From positions 1 through 55,337 of the forward strand of contig JANTGK010000005.1 of the NCBI GenBank assembly GCA_024762935.1: a stretch of 55,337 bases of DNA. Direction: 5' to 3'. How positions within the stretch are numbered: position 1 is the first letter of the stretch; each line of letters begins with the position of its first letter. Below are positions 28,401-36,225 of this stretch, one piece after another. The position numbers and the translations under genes were made by a program. The DNA is from Candidatus Peregrinibacteria bacterium. Lineage in GTDB: Bacteria; Patescibacteriota; Gracilibacteria; CAIRYL01; GCA-016699755. The notes under the pieces were generated by a model, which saw only the letters and a program-made list of their open reading frames with translations, searched no databases and was not told the origin of the DNA.

Positions 28401-28754
28401 TCGCCAATGGTTACCCCAGTCTCCCTTGTACCGAACTCCAATTGAATACTTTTTGTTATCAATAATTATTTCTGCCGGTACATATTTTTTATGTTTTTCT
28501 TGGAGTATATACTCATCTTCTGCAGGTAAATTATCGTTTAGTTTTTTAAGATTTTTCTCTGAAATAAGAAGGGTGTATGTTGGAATGCTTACATCATTAT
28601 ACTGTCCTACTAGTGAGACATAGTGTTTTTGATAGTATAAATAGCTCAATGGAACAATAAGTACTATGCTCCCAAAAATAAGAAACGTTAAAAACCTTTT
28701 TTTGGTTATTTTTTTTTGTAGTATTTTTTGAATTTTCTGTGCAAATGGGGTCAT
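25437..28754 (-). CDS. CotH-kinase protein fused to right-handed beta-helix
   Basis: A 1105-residue protein: cytosolic basic N-terminus, one signal-anchor helix (about 20-40), then a CotH kinase-like domain (about 50-420). It shows GVRYKGDWGNHWRYKKKSYMI (106-126) and the ATP/metal-site region with EHFDNLHNWKF (299-309) and FFPWDITPWF (320-329). From about residue 460 to 1080 come two segments of the form G-T-L-x-L-x-P-G-x-x-I-x-x-x-G-x-I-x-A-x-G-T-K-E-x-P-I, then a long run of parallel beta-helix rungs (ADAIDFDFMSGEIRNNTFI and similar). CotH proteins are secreted atypical kinases. It is divergent from the VTC and DUF4956 genes, which often accompany CotH. Confidence 0.88.
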   Translation of the reverse strand: MTPFAQKIQKILQKKITKKRFLTFLIFGSIVLIVPLSYLYYQKHYVSLVGQYNDVSIPTYTLLISEKNLKKLNDNLPAEDEYILQEKHKKYVPAEIIIDNKKYSIGVRYKGDWGNHWRYKKKSYMIKFKKDKYPLFHNKKISLNIPSDKGYFLEMFLMDLAKKMNLPSPRNEIAYISVNGESPLLYWVNENYDESFLANNNFTDETDFFDGDIRAYTPKNVKHNSDEKMASLTESPAYFDVKISSEKHKYTDYAPIYELLKLLHNKEISPNEMYNRISKVVDIKNLTKIYALNRYIFSEHFDNLHNWKFIFDSSQGKIVFFPWDITPWFPDVKRYNNSNFDSATERLLFYKIGKSDRFINGVREKTHMYIKKYKGTEAKTFENMMYSFTTHYLNELDKNKRQKYFGALTTLEDILFVLFKRSEEFSKEEGIPPIEHIREYRTLSFVKESEHTLRIPKGTYQIEKDLVIPSDRTLIIEKGVTLLLNPGVSVIIFGNIIAQGTKEKPITFQAHSNTDSWGTISIISENNKKNILDYLHIFNGGDAKIIISEKENDNLKHYVRGPISHINGKLTVTNTTFSKTKFTFVEDFYNNKISVIKHRNAKEEIIGLEFFPDNIFNIKIASIDIPSGNNLFYDQNKNFSIDTDDQKVFIQNGKITNSENKLISHSLYSFSDENDWDTQQKVPFGYLFLFESPVVETSYILEEVLGTPDNTPFTEVNRLPLETQEINVYTDTFAHINDINLSEKEFLKQHPLFYKEDEYLTLPSGEHTIAETIILPKNSIFKIQPGTTLKMKKNISILSYGQIIAKGTKENPIQILANHPDEPFGVVAVLGKTEKQSVFSYVKIQNGSDDSINGAFFSGMLSIYHTDALIQECQFENATGDDAINIKYSTHSIIEDSTFQNNSADAIDFDFMSGEIRNNTFIHNGNDSIDFSGSDTLVKDNVIQQSGDKCISTGERSSPTITNNILQECFIGVEVKDSSHPELSHNLFLMNKTAINSYNKKAFFEGGKGEFTENLFINNEKQITFRSAEGKKKRKGDNSVVKLVNNIFDTTPKILKDKTQRKKYCLKCSNNTTNKDLSYMLDEYLQNNSFDFFSFFQKRDSEQNK

Positions 28755-28788
28755 CTCAAAAGAAGGTTATAAAATAAATACTCTTTAC

Positions 28789-28807
28789 AGATTTCTCCTA
28801 GAAATCT
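28789..28807. promoter_or_regulatory. Palindrome between the CotH and VTC genes
   Basis: AGATTTCT-CCT-AGAAATCT is a perfect 8-bp inverted repeat with a 3-base centre, in the 139-base divergent intergenic region and upstream of both genes. It could be an operator for both transcription units. A terminator is less likely because neither neighbour transcribes toward it. Confidence 0.45.
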
Positions 28808-28845
28808 TTTAGTAGGATTATACAGAAGAAAAAAGAATTTTTCGA

Positions 28846-28874
28846 TTGATATTCATCGAAAGAAATTGTAAAAT
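28846..28874 (+). promoter_or_regulatory. Promoter of the VTC-DUF4956 operon
   Basis: TTGATA (28846-28851), a 17-base spacer and TAAAAT (28869-28874). The predicted start near 28881 leaves a leader of about 13 bases to the ATG at 28894. Confidence 0.6.
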
Positions 28875-28893
28875 GATGAGATAACACATACAC

Positions 28894-29649
28894 ATGAATA
28901 TCTCTCTCCCGATCGGTGTTGCTGCATCAGAAGAAGCAATAAAACTTCAATTCAGACGTTTTGAATTTAAATATATTCTTCAGAAAGATTTGGCTGACTG
29001 TCTTATTCCTCAGCTCCTGAAATATATGGCTCTCGATGAATATGCAAATGATGAAGAATACTATGAGGTACATTCTCTCTATTTTGATACACCTCGACTG
29101 AAGAATTATTATGAGAAGATTCATGGGGTTTTAAATCGTAAAAAGCCCCGTATTCGCCTATATCATAAAGAATTGGAGAAAAATACAAATGTATTTTTTG
29201 AGATAAAGAGAAGAAGTGGAGAAATCATATTGAAGGATAGGGCCATTACTTCAGTTGAAGATTTACAAAACTTTCCAAATAATCCCTGTTTCCTTTTGCA
29301 GGATGACCAAAGGGATCAGGCCTTTTTTAATGAATTTATTTTTGATCATTATCATTTAGGGATGATGCCCATGGTTCTTGTTTCTTATAAGCGGAAACCT
29401 TTTTTTTCAAAATTTACACGAAATTTTCGCGTGACCTTCGACTATGACATGCATGCAGCAAAACCAAAGGGGATTGATTTTATGGCAGATTATATAAGTT
29501 TCTCTCCAGAGAAAGTTATTATGGAAGTAAAATTTAACGGAAAGATGCCTCTTTGGTTCTCCGAAATCATTGAAATGTACGGACTAGAGAAGGTTTCTTT
29601 CTCAAAATATTGTGGTGCTATTCAATGCTGTTATAATCTTTCTGAATAA
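28894..29649 (+). CDS. VTC-domain (polyphosphate polymerase-like) protein
   Basis: A 251-residue VTC domain protein, the triphosphate-tunnel fold of yeast Vtc4. RRFEFKYILQ opens the domain, YYEVHSLYFDTPRLKNYYEK holds the conserved Y-F-D-T, RKKPRIRLYHKE and FFEIKRRSG carry the tunnel basic residues with the E-x-K, VLVSYKRKPF holds a conserved Arg, and VIMEVKFNGKMP provides the metal-binding Glu-Lys. It has no SPX or membrane domain, so polyphosphate synthesis is possible but unproven. It lies 18 bases before the DUF4956 gene and shares a divergent control region with CotH. Confidence 0.9.
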   Translation: MNISLPIGVAASEEAIKLQFRRFEFKYILQKDLADCLIPQLLKYMALDEYANDEEYYEVHSLYFDTPRLKNYYEKIHGVLNRKKPRIRLYHKELEKNTNVFFEIKRRSGEIILKDRAITSVEDLQNFPNNPCFLLQDDQRDQAFFNEFIFDHYHLGMMPMVLVSYKRKPFFSKFTRNFRVTFDYDMHAAKPKGIDFMADYISFSPEKVIMEVKFNGKMPLWFSEIIEMYGLEKVSFSKYCGAIQCCYNLSE

Positions 29650-29667
29650 TTCTTTTTTAAACCAAGG

Positions 29668-30354
29668 ATGGATGATATTTTTAAAAAAAAGGCGATAGAG
29701 AAACTTGTCGGTGATCCGGTAACGCTTTTGCTTTTACTCGGTGTTGCATTTGGACTCGGGCTTATTATTGCGTACACCTATAAAAAAACACATAAGGGAT
29801 TTTCATATTCTCAAAATTTCTTCACCACTATCGTTTTATTAACAGTCATCACCACGTTTATTGTTATTTTTATCGGAGACAACATGGCTCGAGCTATTGG
29901 AATTTTTGGAGCCTTTTCTATTATTCGATTTCGTACAGCAGTGAAAGATACACGAGATACTATTTTCCTTTTCTTTTCTCTTGGGGTCGGACTTGCTATC
30001 GGGAGCAGTAGTGTTGCTCTTGGCATAGTAGGGACACTCATTATTTCTCTGATAATATTCTTACTTTATTTTGCAAATCCAGGAGGTACTTCAAAAACAC
30101 ATTTTGTCCTAACATTCCAAGTCGATACTGAAAAATATTCAACAGAACTCTTTGAATCAGTCTTTCAACAATATTTAAAGAACAAAACACTCTTAAATGT
30201 ACAAGGTGGGTATAAAGGAAAAAAATTAACACTTTCATTTAATATTACACTTAAAAATATTGAAAGAATCGATGATCTTGTTCGTGATATGGAACAAATA
30301 AAAGGGATTTCAGATATTCATTTTGTAAATTCAAAGAATGATCTTGAATTTTAA
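29668..30354 (+). CDS. DUF4956 membrane protein
   Basis: A 228-residue protein with four N-terminal helices (about 17-135) and a ~75-residue cytosolic C-terminal domain with an ACT/ferredoxin-like look (FVLTFQVDTEKY...LSFNITLKN...GISDIHFVN). The loop AIGIFGAFSIIRFRTAVKDT is the DUF4956 signature. The family is of unknown function and typically sits next to VTC and CotH genes; a channel or scaffold for the VTC reaction is a reasonable guess. It converges with the minus-strand glycan cluster with ten bases between stops. Confidence 0.88.
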   Translation: MDDIFKKKAIEKLVGDPVTLLLLLGVAFGLGLIIAYTYKKTHKGFSYSQNFFTTIVLLTVITTFIVIFIGDNMARAIGIFGAFSIIRFRTAVKDTRDTIFLFFSLGVGLAIGSSSVALGIVGTLIISLIIFLLYFANPGGTSKTHFVLTFQVDTEKYSTELFESVFQQYLKNKTLLNVQGGYKGKKLTLSFNITLKNIERIDDLVRDMEQIKGISDIHFVNSKNDLEF

Positions 30355-30364
30355 GAAATTTTCC

Positions 30365-32017
30365 TTATTTCTGAATAAGACATTGCCAAATGTTTTCTGA
30401 TGCACATGGTGCCCACTCTTCTGGGTCGAGATCTCCACAAATTGGATGTTTTGCTGAGCAAGAGCCTTGAGGCAAGAGGGATTCATACTTTCCATTACGT
30501 ATAAAACTACTTTGCTTGTCTTGAATAAACAATGGTAGTCCATTCCAAAACATAAACATCACAAATGCTGCAGTAAAAAAAATGGCAATTTTTTTTGAAA
30601 GATAATTTAAAAGAAAAAAGCTGAGAACAAGACACATGAGAGGAAGGACTGGAAAGAGGTATCTTCCATGAATTGTTACTGCAAATGTACCTGTACTATA
30701 ATATGCTGAAAAGTTGGCATACAAAACTATGATGGAATAAAAAAGAATAATAGTAATAGACATAGGGATAAAAGCAGACATTTTTTCCTGTTTGAAGGGG
30801 GCATGTATTCGGAGAATATTTGTCAGGGCTTCAAACAGTATCAGGAGGGGCAGTATTGCTATGAGGAAAGTAAAAAACTTTCTGTACAATTCAGATTGAT
30901 AAATACTTGTAACAGATGAAAATGAATCTTCACTTTTAAATTGGCAATTGTCATATTCTTGTTCATTTTTACAAAAACCTTGAAGGGCATATATGCCAGA
31001 TATATTTTTACCCATGAGATCTTTCCACTCAAAGAAATAGCTTACAGGTGCGAAAGCATGATTTTCTGTTTCGGTTGAAAAATAAAGTTCAGAAGAATAA
31101 AAAATATTATTCAGGCACTGTTCATGTGTGAGTTCATCAGTACATTTTGGAATGATATTCTTAAAATGAAGGAGGTTATATCCATATATATTGAGATTGA
31201 GAATAATGAGAATGAGCAGAAAAATACTGGAAAAAACTATTTTTTTTGAAAATTTAATATTTGCCATTTCTGTCCGTATATTTTTTTGAAATAATGAAGG
31301 GAGTAGTATAATGACAAGAATGGTCGCAAGCGGAAGGAATGTATATTTTGTGAGAGACCCAAGGAAAAGGAATGAGAAAAAAAAGAAAAGAGAATTCCCT
31401 TTTCCCCTCTTTTTTTGAAAGAAAGAAAATAAAAAATAGATACTGCCCATAGCAAAGAAATTCACAAGCACATCATATGTTGTTGAAGCACTCATGAATG
31501 TGTAGTACAAAAAATTTGTCAGCATTCCTAATGCAAGAACGTGAACGAGTTTATTTTTTGTTGCTCTTGTAAAAGTAAGAAAAGCAAATACAACTGTCCC
31601 AAAGTTTATGAGAACACTCAAAAGGCGAAGGAAATATATATCTGCTATTGGGAAGATATTCAGATGTAAGAGTTTTCCTGCGAGAAGATGATAAAGGTAG
31701 GGAAGGTGCTGAATCGGTCCTAAAAAATAAGTCTCTGGTGAATGGGTGACAAAAAAACCATGACTTTTATAGTAGAGAGAAATCAAAACGAGATGGTAGT
31801 TTTCATCTGGATATACTCCCTGTCGAATAGAAAATGCAAAAAAAATTCCTTGTAGAAAAAAATAGAGGAGAATGATTGATATACTGAAGATATACCATCT
31901 CTCAGACAATATTTTTTTTACAGAGTGTTTCATGAAAAGAAAAAAACGATACCTTTTATTTCTCCACTGTGGTGAAGATTTCATTGAGATTTCCTCTTTT
32001 TGTTTTTGAGAAATCAA
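30365..32017 (-). CDS. GT-C/GT39-like membrane glycosyltransferase
   Basis: A 550-residue membrane protein with a ~35-residue basic N-terminus and about 12 helices. The first extracytoplasmic loop has GVYPDENYHLVLI, an acidic D-E pair in the position used by PMT/ArnT-type enzymes, and GPIQHLPYLYHLLAG. The C-terminus is a small extracytoplasmic tail with four cysteines (CSAKHPICGD and CASENIWQC). It is the last gene of the 14-kb minus-strand glycan cluster, and probably moves a lipid-linked sugar outside the membrane. Several Met codons near the N-terminus leave the exact start open. Confidence 0.7.
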   Translation of the reverse strand: MISQKQKEEISMKSSPQWRNKRYRFFLFMKHSVKKILSERWYIFSISIILLYFFLQGIFFAFSIRQGVYPDENYHLVLISLYYKSHGFFVTHSPETYFLGPIQHLPYLYHLLAGKLLHLNIFPIADIYFLRLLSVLINFGTVVFAFLTFTRATKNKLVHVLALGMLTNFLYYTFMSASTTYDVLVNFFAMGSIYFLFSFFQKKRGKGNSLFFFFSFLFLGSLTKYTFLPLATILVIILLPSLFQKNIRTEMANIKFSKKIVFSSIFLLILIILNLNIYGYNLLHFKNIIPKCTDELTHEQCLNNIFYSSELYFSTETENHAFAPVSYFFEWKDLMGKNISGIYALQGFCKNEQEYDNCQFKSEDSFSSVTSIYQSELYRKFFTFLIAILPLLILFEALTNILRIHAPFKQEKMSAFIPMSITIILFYSIIVLYANFSAYYSTGTFAVTIHGRYLFPVLPLMCLVLSFFLLNYLSKKIAIFFTAAFVMFMFWNGLPLFIQDKQSSFIRNGKYESLLPQGSCSAKHPICGDLDPEEWAPCASENIWQCLIQK

Positions 32018-32033
32018 TCAGAGTATATCATAC

Positions 32034-32960
32034 CTATGATTTCCTTGAGATATTCTTTAGAAGAATGATTTTACTTAGTGGCCCAGCAATAAATAATACA
32101 AGAATGTTTACTGCTCGTATTATAACAGAAGCAGAAAGTACATTTTCAATAGAAATACCAATAGATCGGGAAGAGAGAATGTAGAATGTCTCAGTAATTC
32201 CGATGGAATCGGGAGTGATATTTAGGAAAACAGCCAATGTAGAAGTTGTGTACATATAGCCTGCATTGATGAGCAAAACAGAAGGCATGATGACTGATAG
32301 TGCGACAAAGAGAATGAGTATTCCAAGACCAATGTTAATACCTGTTAGGATGCAAAGAACCATAATGAGTTTATGATTCAATCGAATAAGATTCCAACCG
32401 TGAGCAATCTGTCCGAGTCCTCTTGATATGGAGTTTTTTTGAGAAAACTGAGAATTTGGCATGAGAATAAAATATATTCCCAATAGAAAAACAAGGAAAA
32501 AGAGTATGACGAAAGAAAGAGAGATGATAGACGAGGATCGAAAAAAGGAAAAGAACAACACAAAAAATATAATCGATGACATCAGAAAAACAATCACGTA
32601 ATTTCCGAAGAGACTTGCTGCGTAGTCTGCATATTTGAGATTATATCTTTTTTTCATGTACCACGCACGAAAACCAGCACCTCCTCGAAAAGGAGTAATA
32701 AGATTTAAAAATGATGCTGAAAACGAGAGGAGTATAAAGTCAAAAATGTGTGTATGAGCTATAAAAGGACGGGAAAGTTGTTGTAAAACGAGTCCGTTAC
32801 AAAAGAGAGATGAGAGAATGAGAAAGGTGAGAAGGAGGATTACCTGAGGTGATACGTTTTTAATATTTTGTAGAATATCTTGGTGAAAATATAAGAAAAC
32901 ACCAGCAGAACCAACAACGAGAATTGTCAGGAAAATTCCAATAATATTTTTTATTTTCAT
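32034..32960 (-). CDS. UPF0104/AglD-like (lysylphosphatidylglycerol synthase TM family) protein
   Basis: The likely start is the ATG at 32960 (MKIKNIIGIFLTILVVG), which overlaps the stop of the GT2 gene as TAATG, giving 308 residues and 8-9 helices. Segments FLNLITPFRGGAGFRAWYMKK and YAASLFGNYVIVFL match the UPF0104 core; GITETFYILSS is near the end. Such proteins resemble the flippase domain of MprF and AglD/GtrB partners, and may move lipid-linked sugars. Coupled to the GT2 gene, it suggests a joint role in lipid-carrier glycosylation. Confidence 0.82.
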   Translation of the reverse strand: MKIKNIIGIFLTILVVGSAGVFLYFHQDILQNIKNVSPQVILLLTFLILSSLFCNGLVLQQLSRPFIAHTHIFDFILLSFSASFLNLITPFRGGAGFRAWYMKKRYNLKYADYAASLFGNYVIVFLMSSIIFFVLFFSFFRSSSIISLSFVILFFLVFLLGIYFILMPNSQFSQKNSISRGLGQIAHGWNLIRLNHKLIMVLCILTGINIGLGILILFVALSVIMPSVLLINAGYMYTTSTLAVFLNITPDSIGITETFYILSSRSIGISIENVLSASVIIRAVNILVLFIAGPLSKIILLKNISRKS

Positions 32961-33934
32961 TATTTTTTTGAGAAACGACTGTGGATATACATCCCTCGTA
33001 GAATACCTGCATAAAAAGAGAGAGCTACAACAGGGAGTATAAGAAAGACACATATCATTTTCTTGCTGATTCCGGCAATCCACACTGTGAGAGCAGTCCA
33101 AAAGAGAAAAATCCCTATTGCTATTTTTATACTCTCATTTCGATAGAGAAGTATAAGAGTAAAAAGGGAGGTAAAAATGAGAAATGGCAGTACAATAATT
33201 TTCCAAAAATTTTTTTGTCGAACATCTCCATAATAATCCCAAAATTTTGCACCTCTTAAAAAGAGATGGTGAATAATAGCTTTTAGTTTTGTCCGAGAGT
33301 AGGTAACAACCTTTACTTTTGGAGAGAGGAGGATGTCTGTAAATGTGACGATTGTTTTTAGAAATTTTGTATCATCAGAAGAATCATGGGAGAACTCTGT
33401 AGTAGAAAGATGTAAATAGGCTTTTTTAAGAATAGCCTTTGAAACATAGAAAACCCCTGTTCCTTTAGGGAGTTCATCAAAATTTTTTTTTGAAAGCATC
33501 ATTTCTTTTCCAAAATTTTGATAAAATCGAGGAAATATCTTTTTTAAAATCAAATTATGAAAGGTCTCGTATGCATTTTCATTTTTTCGAGAAAGGCATA
33601 ATCCGATGGCTGCATTTGAAGTAATTTTATTTAATTCTAAAAAAATATCATTTTTGACAGTGAGCCGTGCATCCAAGAAGAGGATATCTGAATATTTTGC
33701 GTGCTCAAATCCTGTTTTTCTGGACGCAAATCTTCCAAGATTTTTGGAATGAGAAATAATCCTTACATTTGTGAATCGTTGTGCATTTTTTTTTGTATTA
33801 TCCGTTGATCCATCATCTACAACTATTATATCCAGATGATCTTGAGGATACTTTGTATCTTGTATGCTCGTCAAAAGTCGGCATAGAGATGATTCTTCGT
33901 TGAATGTAGGAATTATTATTGAGATCTTTTTCAT
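32960..33934 (-). CDS. Glycosyltransferase family 2 with C-terminal helices
   Basis: A 324-residue GT-A enzyme. KISIIIPTFNEESSLCRLL and IIVVDDGSTDNTKKNA form the nucleotide site, FLDARLTVKND stands where the D-x-D usually lies (here D-A-R), and two or three membrane helices (about 232-310) follow. It probably transfers a sugar to a membrane-bound acceptor. Translationally coupled to the UPF0104 gene. The metal motif D-A-R is unusual. Confidence 0.85.
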   Translation of the reverse strand: MKKISIIIPTFNEESSLCRLLTSIQDTKYPQDHLDIIVVDDGSTDNTKKNAQRFTNVRIISHSKNLGRFASRKTGFEHAKYSDILFLDARLTVKNDIFLELNKITSNAAIGLCLSRKNENAYETFHNLILKKIFPRFYQNFGKEMMLSKKNFDELPKGTGVFYVSKAILKKAYLHLSTTEFSHDSSDDTKFLKTIVTFTDILLSPKVKVVTYSRTKLKAIIHHLFLRGAKFWDYYGDVRQKNFWKIIVLPFLIFTSLFTLILLYRNESIKIAIGIFLFWTALTVWIAGISKKMICVFLILPVVALSFYAGILRGMYIHSRFSKK

Positions 33935-34007
33935 TATTTTTATTTTATATTATTTCTTTTATATATGTGAGGAGAAAATACAGAAAGCGCTTACAGATAA
34001 TTCATGA

Positions 34008-35099
34008 TTAATTTTTTGGGAGATTTTTTCCTTGCACAAGAAAAGGTTCTTTATCGAGTCCGCGAATCCAATAGTATTCGGTATCTATTTTTTCTACAGC
34101 TTCAATACATTTTCCATTTTGGAAATAATCAAGAACGGCTTGAGGAGTATTAACATCAATATTGGCGAAAAAATTACTCGTCGTAAAGAATCGGCCATAA
34201 TTCACTTCCATAGGAATAACCTTATTTTGGGAATTTCGTTTGAGGTCCACACAATATATTCCGTGTGGTTTGGGATCTATTGTCATAATTGAGTCATAGG
34301 TACCCCGATAGACATCTTTTTCATCAACTGTTTTTGCTACTGCTGGAGTAGAACTTTGCCCAGATGGCATGAGGTTTCCAAAGAAATAGACGACTCGTTC
34401 TCGGGCTTGAGACTGAACGACTTTTCCATCTATCCAGAGAGTTTGTACTGCATATTCTGTGCCATCAAGATATTCTGAGATCATGAAGTCATCTTCTTGA
34501 AGACCCTTCATTTCTACCCAGTATTGTACCCAGTGCAATGCTTGTTCATATGTTTTTACCGGAAGTGCTGCACGAGATCCAGCTCCACGAATGGCACGAA
34601 CCCATACCTTTCCACTTGGCTTTAAAATTCTCCTGAATAGTTTTCTTTCTGTTTTGATAGCTGAAAACGGATATGAGAGAAAGCCCAAATGCAGTTTTTT
34701 GTTCCATTCTTGCTGACAGTAGAGTTTATTCGCAAACTTTTCCCACATATCTAAAGAGTGATTAAAGATATATTTTTTAAATACATCCTTATGTTTGAGG
34801 AGAAATTGTACTTCAGAATCAGGCTGGGCATGAAGGTAGTCAATGTTTTCAGCTTGGAGAATATCTAGTATTTTTAAAACCTTCTCATCTTCATTATCAT
34901 ATTTTAGGAGTATTTTTTTATCACTATTGCAGGAGGCAAGGTTATATTTATCGAGATCACATCCGACCACATATATATATTTTGCTCCGAGCCTGAGGGA
35001 TTTTATGAAATTTATTCCCGCATTTCCACCAGCACCAAGAAGAAGGACATTTGTCATATATGAATGATATATCTCTTTGAGAGTATCAGATGTACTCAT
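34008..35099 (-). CDS. ATP-grasp enzyme (carbamoyl-phosphate-synthase-like)
   Basis: A 363-residue protein: N-terminal Rossmann-like pre-ATP-grasp domain (TNVLLLGAGGNAGINFIKSL, GCDLDKYNLA) and ATP-grasp core with KPSGKVWVRAIRGAGSRAAL (lysine and glycine-rich loop), MISEYLDGTEYAV and CVDLKRNSQNKVIPMEVNYG (metal ligands). Such stand-alone enzymes ligate a carboxylate to an amine or thiol. In a glycan cluster it might decorate a sugar with an amino acid. ATG at 35057 (MTNVLLLGAGG) is an alternative, more family-like start. Confidence 0.8.
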   Translation of the reverse strand: MSTSDTLKEIYHSYMTNVLLLGAGGNAGINFIKSLRLGAKYIYVVGCDLDKYNLASCNSDKKILLKYDNEDEKVLKILDILQAENIDYLHAQPDSEVQFLLKHKDVFKKYIFNHSLDMWEKFANKLYCQQEWNKKLHLGFLSYPFSAIKTERKLFRRILKPSGKVWVRAIRGAGSRAALPVKTYEQALHWVQYWVEMKGLQEDDFMISEYLDGTEYAVQTLWIDGKVVQSQARERVVYFFGNLMPSGQSSTPAVAKTVDEKDVYRGTYDSIMTIDPKPHGIYCVDLKRNSQNKVIPMEVNYGRFFTTSNFFANIDVNTPQAVLDYFQNGKCIEAVEKIDTEYYWIRGLDKEPFLVQGKNLPKN

Positions 35100-35148
35100 G
35101 AAAATATAGAGATGGTCGTATTATATTGTGTATATCAAAATGTATTTT

Positions 35149-36192
35149 TTATTTTTTGAGAAATGCAAAAATTTCTGCTCCATATTCTTTGTTTTTTCCA
35201 ATAATTCCCAGTTGTTCAGCCGTGTTGTTAAGAGAGGAAATCCGGTCACTGAATATTTTCATTTCACTATTTGAACTTATTTTAAAGCTCGTTGTTCCGA
35301 ATGACGAAATGGTAAATGCATTTTTTTTGCAGAATTGACGTATGAATGTGAAAAAACTCTCGTATGTATAGTATCGCTTATGTCCAACGGCAAAATCATG
35401 TTCTTGAAGCTGTGTTAAATCCTGCAATATTCCCATGTTTTTTCCAAAATACCGATGAAAACTATTCGCATTTGGAACAGTCATATATACACTGCGTGCG
35501 TCTTTTACTTGTTCCATAAAAGCCCTGTCATCTTCAATATGTTCTAAGACTCCGAGAATAGTCACAGAGTCATATTTTTTTATGTCTACTTCTTCTATTT
35601 TGTTATAGAAATTTCTATATATATTTTTTGCCCGTGCTTTCTTCATCAGATTCTTATCAGGTTCAACAAGGTCGATGGTTGTACTATTTATATCAAGTCC
35701 ATCCCATACATCACCATCTCCACCACCAATATCAAGAATAACTTTATTTTGGATATCTAGATATTTTATTTTTTCTTTTCGAAGCAATTTTTCATGATTA
35801 CTTTCTGGCTGTTGAGATGATATGACACCCTCTTGGTGACAAAGTCGTTCTTGAATCCATTTTTTGGTTTCGGTCCAGTTTTCAAATCGAAATCCTTTAT
35901 CATCTATATAGAGATCCACCCGAGGTTTTGTATAAAAGAGAATGTAATCAAAACTGATTTCATTTTTTTTCATCTGCTGCTCTAGGTATTTTCGGTGATA
36001 ATCTGGACGGCAGGTGAAAATAAGGATTTCAAACCCTTTTTTCTTTAGCCACTTAGTGGATTCCGACGCTTGAGATTTTACACTCAGGTCGACCTTATCT
36101 TGAAATGTTTGGTCAATGCTGCTTGTATCTTCAAAAAGTGTTCCATCAAAATCTATAGCAACCCGTTTATGTCGAAAGTGAATTGGAGGCAT
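35149..36192 (-). CDS. HAD-like hydrolase fused to SAM methyltransferase
   Basis: A 347-residue two-domain protein. Residues 1-~115 are a compact HAD-like domain without cap: motif I AIDFDGTLFED (D14, D16), a motif-II-like LIFTCRPDYH and motif IV DLYIDDKGFRFENW. Residues ~140-345 are a class I methyltransferase: ILDIGGGDGDVWDGL (SAM loop), LVEPDKNLMKKA, and TILGVLEHIEDDRAFMEQ (UbiE/DUF268-like post-I motif). Fusion of a sugar-phosphatase-like and methyl-transfer module in one chain is unusual. It lies between the ATP-grasp and Gfo/Idh genes, suggesting modification of the same sugar. Confidence 0.85.
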   Translation of the reverse strand: MPPIHFRHKRVAIDFDGTLFEDTSSIDQTFQDKVDLSVKSQASESTKWLKKKGFEILIFTCRPDYHRKYLEQQMKKNEISFDYILFYTKPRVDLYIDDKGFRFENWTETKKWIQERLCHQEGVISSQQPESNHEKLLRKEKIKYLDIQNKVILDIGGGDGDVWDGLDINSTTIDLVEPDKNLMKKARAKNIYRNFYNKIEEVDIKKYDSVTILGVLEHIEDDRAFMEQVKDARSVYMTVPNANSFHRYFGKNMGILQDLTQLQEHDFAVGHKRYYTYESFFTFIRQFCKKNAFTISSFGTTSFKISSNSEMKIFSDRISSLNNTAEQLGIIGKNKEYGAEIFAFLKK

Positions 36193-36225
36193 GGTATTTG
36201 AGAGAAAGATATTTCTTTGTGGTTT

